From: Amphritea sp.
GTDB taxonomy: Bacteria > Pseudomonadota > Gammaproteobacteria > Pseudomonadales > Nitrincolaceae
Direction: 5' to 3'
Length of the DNA: 19,986 bases
Assembly (NCBI GenBank): GCA_024679635.1
Contig: JAIBDA010000011.1
Coordinates: forward strand, 1 to 19,986
The notes beneath the pieces were generated by a model. The model did not search any database, was not told where the DNA came from, and saw only the letters and a program-made list of their open reading frames with translations. The first letter of the stretch is position 1, and every line of letters begins with the position of its first letter. A program made the translations under genes and the position numbers. Below, piece by piece: positions 16,248 through 19,986 of this stretch.

Positions 16248-16252
16248 TTTCA

Positions 16253-16261
16253 TGCTATTAT
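16253..16261 (+). promoter_or_regulatory. Extended -10 promoter for pcnB
   Basis: TGCTATTAT has the TGn extension and five of six -10 bases, 36 bases before the pcnB ATG. No strong -35 is seen at the right distance, as is common for extended -10 promoters. It would separate pcnB transcription from the sigma-54-driven RNA upstream. Confidence 0.45.
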
Positions 16262-16297
16262 TCGCGCTCTTAATCTGCGCAAGATTCTTACTGAGAT

Positions 16298-17710
16298 ATG
16301 GACAATAACTCGTCACCTATAGGTTCGTTTATCCGCCGGCTATTTGGTAGTAATAGCAAAAGTTCTGAGAATGCTGAAAATCAGCAGACACAAGGACGCC
16401 AGCTCATTCCCGAAGAGACGCACCAAATTCCCCGTCGACGCCTAAACGACGCGGCAATGAAAACTGCATATCATCTGCAGGATGAAGGCTTCGAAGGCTA
16501 TCTGGTCGGCGGCTGTATCCGTGATCTGTTGATGAATAAGCATCCTAAAGATTTTGATGTTGCCACTAGCGCAACACCCGAACAAGCTCACGCTTTGTTC
16601 CGTCGTTCACGCCTGATTGGTCGTCGCTTCAAACTACTGCATGTTCGCTTTGGCCGCGATCTGATCGAAGTAGCAACCTTCCGCGCCAGCCATGATAGTC
16701 AACCGAAGAACAACGATGGTGAACACGGCCGCCAGAATGACAGCGGCATGATCGTCCGGGACAATGTATACGGCACTATAGAAGAAGACGCGCGGCGGCG
16801 CGACTTTACCGTTAACGCTCTCTATTACTGCCCTAATGATCATTGCATCTACGACTTCACGAACGGCTTCAGTGATCTGAAGCACGGCATCCTGCGGATG
16901 ATTGGTGACCCGGACGCCCGCTATCGTGAAGACCCTGTACGCATGCTTCGGGCAGCACGGTTTGCAGCCAAGCTAGGCTTTACTATTGAACCGGCATCGG
17001 AAGCACCGTTAAAAGAACTTGGCTATTTGTTAAAAGATATCGCCCCTGCCCGGCTGTTTGACGAAGCGCTAAAAATCTTCCAGTCTGGCCATGGAGTAGA
17101 GTCCTTCCACCAGCTGCGCAAACATAATCTTTTAGCCCCGCTACTCGAGCAGACCGACTATAGCCTCAAAAATCCTGAGAACTATCCGGTCGAAAAACTG
17201 GTACTCAATGCTCTGCAAAATACCGACCGTCGGATACAGCAAGATAAAAGTGTTACCCCGGCATTCCTGTTTGCAGCATTGCTCTGGTACCCCATGCAGC
17301 GCCGCATGAAGCAGTTGATGGAAGAAGCCGGCATGCATACCGTCCCGGCCATGCATGAAGCTGCCAATCAAGTGATTGGCAACCAGATTCGTCAAACCGC
17401 TATTCCACGTCGCTTTTCTACTCCCATCAGAGAGATCTGGGAATTACAGTTCCGCCTGCCTCGCCGACAAGGCAAGCGTGCCGATCGACTGATAGAACAT
17501 CCCCGTTTCCGGGCTGCATACGATCTTCTGATTCTCCGGGAGAGCAGCGGTGAAGAACTGGACGGATTAGGCAAGTGGTGGACTGATTATCAGGCACAGA
17601 ACCCTCAGATTCGTAGCCACATGTCCCGTGAAGCCAAACGAGACGAGCCAACTAAGCGCCGCCGCAGACGCCGTGGCCCACCTAAAAAGCAAGAATCAAA
17701 CAATGGCTAA
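16298..17710 (+). CDS. pcnB: Poly(A) polymerase I
   Basis: A 470-residue enzyme that adds A tails to RNA 3' ends and so marks transcripts and regulatory RNAs for decay. The nucleotidyltransferase core has YLVGGCIRDLL (68-78) with the Gly-Gly signature and the catalytic aspartates Asp85 and Asp87 in KDFDVAT. RRDFTVNALYY and YREDPVRMLRAARFAAKLG are further family blocks that separate it from CCA-adding enzymes together with the long C-terminal extension. The C-terminus is strongly basic (KRRRRRRGPPKK), a likely RNA-binding tail as in E. coli PcnB. The N-terminal 45 residues are variable, and the ATG at 16298 has only a weak Shine-Dalgarno. It overlaps folK by 8 bases, the usual pcnB-folK pairing. 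Confidence 0.95.
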   Translation: MDNNSSPIGSFIRRLFGSNSKSSENAENQQTQGRQLIPEETHQIPRRRLNDAAMKTAYHLQDEGFEGYLVGGCIRDLLMNKHPKDFDVATSATPEQAHALFRRSRLIGRRFKLLHVRFGRDLIEVATFRASHDSQPKNNDGEHGRQNDSGMIVRDNVYGTIEEDARRRDFTVNALYYCPNDHCIYDFTNGFSDLKHGILRMIGDPDARYREDPVRMLRAARFAAKLGFTIEPASEAPLKELGYLLKDIAPARLFDEALKIFQSGHGVESFHQLRKHNLLAPLLEQTDYSLKNPENYPVEKLVLNALQNTDRRIQQDKSVTPAFLFAALLWYPMQRRMKQLMEEAGMHTVPAMHEAANQVIGNQIRQTAIPRRFSTPIREIWELQFRLPRRQGKRADRLIEHPRFRAAYDLLILRESSGEELDGLGKWWTDYQAQNPQIRSHMSREAKRDEPTKRRRRRRGPPKKQESNNG

Positions 17711-18191
17711 TCATTGGATCAAATGCTTTATTGGCCTGGGCAGTAATCTGGACAACCCGGTGACTCAGGTCGCGACAGCATTGCTGGAGCTGGAGCGTTT
17801 AGACCAGTGTCGTAACCTGATCCACTCTAGCCTCTATCGCAGCGATCCGGTTGGCCCTCCCGGCCAGCCTGACTACATCAATGCAGTTGCCAGCCTGGAA
17901 ACCTCCTTACAGCCCCTGGAACTACTTGACGCTATGCAGGCGATCGAGCAACAACACCAACGGGTCAGAATCCAGCACTGGGGGCCCCGCACTCTAGACC
18001 TGGACCTGCTACTCTTTGGCGATCAACTGATCAACAATGATCGACTGACCGTTCCCCATCCCTACCTCCAGGAGCGAAATTTCGTACTCTTCCCCCTGGC
18101 CGAAATCGCCCCTGAATTGAGCATTCCTGCCGGAAAAACACTCCCCGAATACCTTAAAAACTGTAAAACCGACACTCTCGAACAAATTTAA
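17703..18191 (+). CDS. folK: 2-amino-4-hydroxy-6-hydroxymethyldihydropteridine pyrophosphokinase
   Basis: A 162-residue cytoplasmic enzyme of folate synthesis that transfers pyrophosphate from ATP to the pterin before dihydropteroate synthase acts. Landmarks: GLGSNLDNP (11-19), the DPVGPPGQPDYINAV segment (48-62), WGPRTLDLDLLLFGD (93-107) with the two magnesium-binding aspartates Asp99 and Asp101, and VPHPYLQERNFVLFPLAEIAP. Length matches E. coli FolK closely. The start at 17703 is chosen because the conserved N-terminus begins there; the frame is open 75 bases further upstream inside pcnB without family support. It overlaps the pcnB stop by 8 bases (ATGGCTAA), which suggests coupled translation since no good Shine-Dalgarno is seen. 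Confidence 0.95.
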   Translation: MANHWIKCFIGLGSNLDNPVTQVATALLELERLDQCRNLIHSSLYRSDPVGPPGQPDYINAVASLETSLQPLELLDAMQAIEQQHQRVRIQHWGPRTLDLDLLLFGDQLINNDRLTVPHPYLQERNFVLFPLAEIAPELSIPAGKTLPEYLKNCKTDTLEQI

Positions 18192-18214
18192 TTCTTAAAT
18201 TCCACCTATTTAAC

Positions 18215-18233
18215 AAGCACTTAAATGCTTTTT
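18215..18233 (+). terminator. Possible weak terminator after folK
   Basis: AAGCA (18215-18219) pairs with TGCTT (18226-18230) over a 6-base loop and runs into TTT, giving five T in a row. The 5-bp stem is short, so termination is uncertain. Confidence 0.3.
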
Positions 18234-18278
18234 ACCCAGTATATACAATAGACAATAGTTAAACCTAAAAGGCATAGG

Positions 18279-18284
18279 TATAAT
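18279..18284 (+). promoter_or_regulatory. Candidate -10 box for panBC
   Basis: A perfect TATAAT lies 37 bases before the panB ATG in a 130-base gap. At 17 bases upstream the -35 candidate TAGTTA matches only three of six positions, so it would be a modest or regulated promoter. Confidence 0.45.
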
Positions 18285-18321
18285 CCCCACCCGTGTGAGT
18301 AATAAATAGACAGGTTCTCTT

Positions 18322-19116
18322 ATGGGCAACATTACCCTTCATACCCTAACGGCCCTTAAACAGGCCGGAAAAAAGTTTGCAGTACTGACCGCCTACGACG
18401 CCTGTTTTTCCCACCTTATCAGCACCGCAGGTGTTGAGGTGATGCTAGTGGGCGATTCCCTGGGCATGGTCCTACAGGGCAATGACAGCACTCTGCCAGT
18501 AACCGTCGAAGAGATGGCCTACCACACTGCAGGAGTGAAAGCGGGAAATCAGGGCTCTATGATTATGGCTGACTTGCCATTCATGAGCTACGGTACACCA
18601 GAACAGGCGATGGATAGCGCTGCAACACTGATGTCTGCAGGTGCACATATCGTCAAATTGGAAGGCGCCGCTTGGCTGGACGAAACCATCACTCTGCTGG
18701 CAGAACGGGGCGTCCCGGTCTGCGCGCATCTGGGTCTTACGCCACAAGCTGTAAACGTACTAGGTGGTTACAAAGTACAGGGGCGTGATAACAACGTCGC
18801 CAAGCAGATGATTGAAGACTCCGTACGACTGGAACAGGCTGGTGCAGCAATGCTGCTTCTGGAATGTGTCCCATCGATACTGGCAGGAGAGATCACCAAA
18901 GCGGTCGATATTCCGGTTATCGGAATTGGCGCTGGCGCTGAAACGGATGCTCAGGTACTCGTGATGCACGATATGCTGGGCATTACTCCGGGCCGCAGTC
19001 CAAAGTTTGTTAAAAACTTTATGGCTGACAGCGATGATATCCCCGGTGCCTTTAAAGCTTATGCTGATGAAGTAAAAGCTGGCACCTTCCCCGGAACGGA
19101 ACACGGATTCGAATAA
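18322..19116 (+). CDS. panB: 3-methyl-2-oxobutanoate hydroxymethyltransferase
   Basis: A 264-residue cytoplasmic TIM-barrel enzyme that makes ketopantoate from 2-oxoisovalerate and methylenetetrahydrofolate, the first committed step of pantothenate synthesis. The metal ligands Asp45 (VGDSLGMV) and Asp84 ([10 protein letters not shown]), Lys112 and Glu114 (VKLEG) and the catalytic Glu181 (LECVP) fall at exactly the E. coli residue numbers. [20 protein letters not shown] is the usual C-terminal block. CAGG seven bases before the ATG serves as the ribosome-binding site. Its use of a folate cofactor sits well beside folK, though the intervening gap with its own -10 suggests separate transcription. 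panC follows 2 bases after the stop. Confidence 0.97.
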   Translation: MGNITLHTLTALKQAGKKFAVLTAYDACFSHLISTAGVEVMLVGDSLGMVLQGNDSTLPVTVEEMAYHTAGVKAGNQGSMIMADLPFMSYGTPEQAMDSAATLMSAGAHIVKLEGAAWLDETITLLAERGVPVCAHLGLTPQAVNVLGGYKVQGRDNNVAKQMIEDSVRLEQAGAAMLLLECVPSILAGEITKAVDIPVIGIGAGAETDAQVLVMHDMLGITPGRSPKFVKNFMADSDDIPGAFKAYADEVKAGTFPGTEHGFE

Positions 19117-19118
19117 CC

Positions 19119-19967
19119 ATGCAAACTATCTTTTCTATCGCCGAGCTACGTGAAGTACTCGGCGCAGAGCGGCGTGCGGGCAAAAGAATTGGTTTCGTAC
19201 CAACGATGGGTAACCTTCATACCGGCCACATTCAACTGATCCACCAGTCTAACAACAATGCTGACATCACCGTTGCCAGCATCTTTGTTAACCCTCTGCA
19301 GTTTGGTGAAAACGAGGATCTGGATGCCTACCCCCGCACACTAAGTGCCGACCAGGAAAAACTGGCAGCCGCTGGCTGCGATTACCTGTTTGCGCCTAAC
19401 AGCAAAGAGGTCTACCCCAACGGTCAGGTTATACAGACACTGATTGAAGTACCGGGCATCTCTGAGATTCACTGTGGCGCCTCTCGTCCGGGACACTTCC
19501 GTGGTGTAGCCACTGTAGTGTGTAAGCTATTTGGCATGGTCCAGCCGGATGTCGCAATTTTCGGCGAGAAAGACTTTCAGCAGCTAATGGTTATACGGCG
19601 CATGGCAGAAGACCTGTTTCTACCCGTTGAAATTCAGGGCTCACCTATCGCCCGGGCTCAAAACGGCTTGGCACTCAGCTCTCGCAACGGTTATCTAACC
19701 CCGGAAGAACTGGCAACCGCCCCCACCCTGAATCAAGTGATACGTAATACTATCGCTGAGATCAGCGCTGGCCGACGGGACTATCTGAACCTGCAGGAAG
19801 AAGCCCTAATCGCTTTAGAAGAAGTCGGATTCAAGCGCGATTACTACAACATCTGCAATCGATTCGATCTCCAACCAGCCCAAGCGGAGCACTCTGAATT
19901 GGTTTTAGTGGCCGCAGCCTATCTTGGCAAAGCCCGCCTGATCGATAATATGGTTGTCGATCTCTGA
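19119..19967 (+). CDS. panC: Pantothenate synthetase (pantoate-beta-alanine ligase)
   Basis: A 282-residue cytoplasmic enzyme that joins pantoate and beta-alanine using ATP. The nucleotide-binding HxGH motif is His34-Thr-Gly-His37 within PTMGNLHTGH; most relatives I know have HEGH, and both histidines are kept. FVNPLQFGENEDLDAYPRT (56-74), FGEKDFQQL (148-156) and LALSSRNGYL (184-193), which includes the KMSKS-like loop, complete the active site. Length matches the family. It begins 2 bases after the panB stop, so the two form one operon and are probably translationally coupled; its own Shine-Dalgarno is weak. panD, for beta-alanine supply, is not in this window. Confidence 0.97.
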   Translation: MQTIFSIAELREVLGAERRAGKRIGFVPTMGNLHTGHIQLIHQSNNNADITVASIFVNPLQFGENEDLDAYPRTLSADQEKLAAAGCDYLFAPNSKEVYPNGQVIQTLIEVPGISEIHCGASRPGHFRGVATVVCKLFGMVQPDVAIFGEKDFQQLMVIRRMAEDLFLPVEIQGSPIARAQNGLALSSRNGYLTPEELATAPTLNQVIRNTIAEISAGRRDYLNLQEEALIALEEVGFKRDYYNICNRFDLQPAQAEHSELVLVAAAYLGKARLIDNMVVDL

Positions 19968-19986
19968 TTCAAGTCGCGATACCCCA

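Larger units (their letters stand above)
15950..16250 (+). ncRNA. CrcZ-like small RNA (Hfq/Crc decoy), 3' end uncertain
   Basis: No protein gene fits this stretch between cbrB and pcnB. The predicted transcript begins with AAGAAGAAAAACAA (15951-15964) and contains three further clusters of overlapping AANAANAA motifs at 15985-15995, 16031-16044 and 16111-16124. This motif is the Hfq/Crc recognition signal in Pseudomonas, and CrcZ carries several copies. Two hairpins are clear (16025-16050 with an A-rich loop, 16118-16144). Position between cbrB and pcnB, the sigma-54 promoter and the activator sites all match the crcZ arrangement. Expected role: sequester Hfq/Crc and relieve catabolite repression on poor carbon sources. 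Primary sequence identity to known CrcZ was not assessed. The end is placed after the inverted repeat at 16216-16247, and a shorter RNA or read-through into pcnB is possible. Confidence 0.62.

Noticed and set aside
16298..17710. CCA-adding tRNA nucleotidyltransferase instead of pcnB
   Set aside because: Family blocks, basic C-terminal tail, length and the folK neighbour all match PcnB.

Overview
The window looks like chromosomal core DNA from a marine-type gammaproteobacterium. Gene order and protein features resemble Pseudomonas and the Oceanospirillaceae (Amphritea/Neptunomonas/Marinobacterium-like); the genus is inferred, not shown. No tRNA, rRNA, insertion sequence, prophage or CRISPR array was seen.

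Layout: (1) 1-2868, minus strand: mrcB (PBP1B), followed 5 bases later by a TPR lipoprotein that runs off the left edge and resembles the PBP1B activator LpoP. (2) 2916-4517, plus strand: a two-domain protein, APH-like kinase fold plus P-loop kinase. (3) 4542-7128, minus strand: tonB-hmuU-hmuV, a tightly overlapping heme/iron-uptake operon with no binding protein or receptor gene beside it. (4) 7257-9468: a small Rieske protein (plus) facing sfsA and a class I/II aminotransferase (minus). (5) 9469-11199: a long dksA leader, dksA, and gluQ, with a perfect 10-bp hairpin directly in front of gluQ. (6) 11199-15754: cbrX-cbrA-cbrB, a small membrane protein, an SLC5-fused sensor kinase and an NtrC-type activator. 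(7) 15755-16297: 543 bases without a protein gene, read here as a CrcZ-like small RNA locus. (8) 16298-19967: pcnB-folK, then panB-panC.

The most interesting region is 15755-16250. Just after cbrB lies a cluster of GTAACA/TGTTAC half-sites, then a near-consensus sigma-54 promoter (GG-N10-GC). Next come about 170 bases with four clusters of AANAANAA motifs, the Hfq/Crc target motif, one of them displayed in a hairpin loop. In Pseudomonas the CbrAB system drives the sRNA CrcZ from a sigma-54 promoter at this same cbrB-pcnB position, and CrcZ titrates Hfq/Crc to relieve catabolite repression. The sequence supports a diverged CrcZ equivalent here, probably outside Pseudomonas.

How the parts may work together: CbrA (transporter-like sensor) and CbrB would set carbon/nitrogen priority through the sRNA. 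DksA adjusts transcription to nutrient stress. PcnB (poly(A) polymerase) sits beside the sRNA and could influence RNA decay. FolK and PanBC make the folate and pantothenate cofactors. The mrcB and tonB-hmuUV blocks are separate envelope functions.
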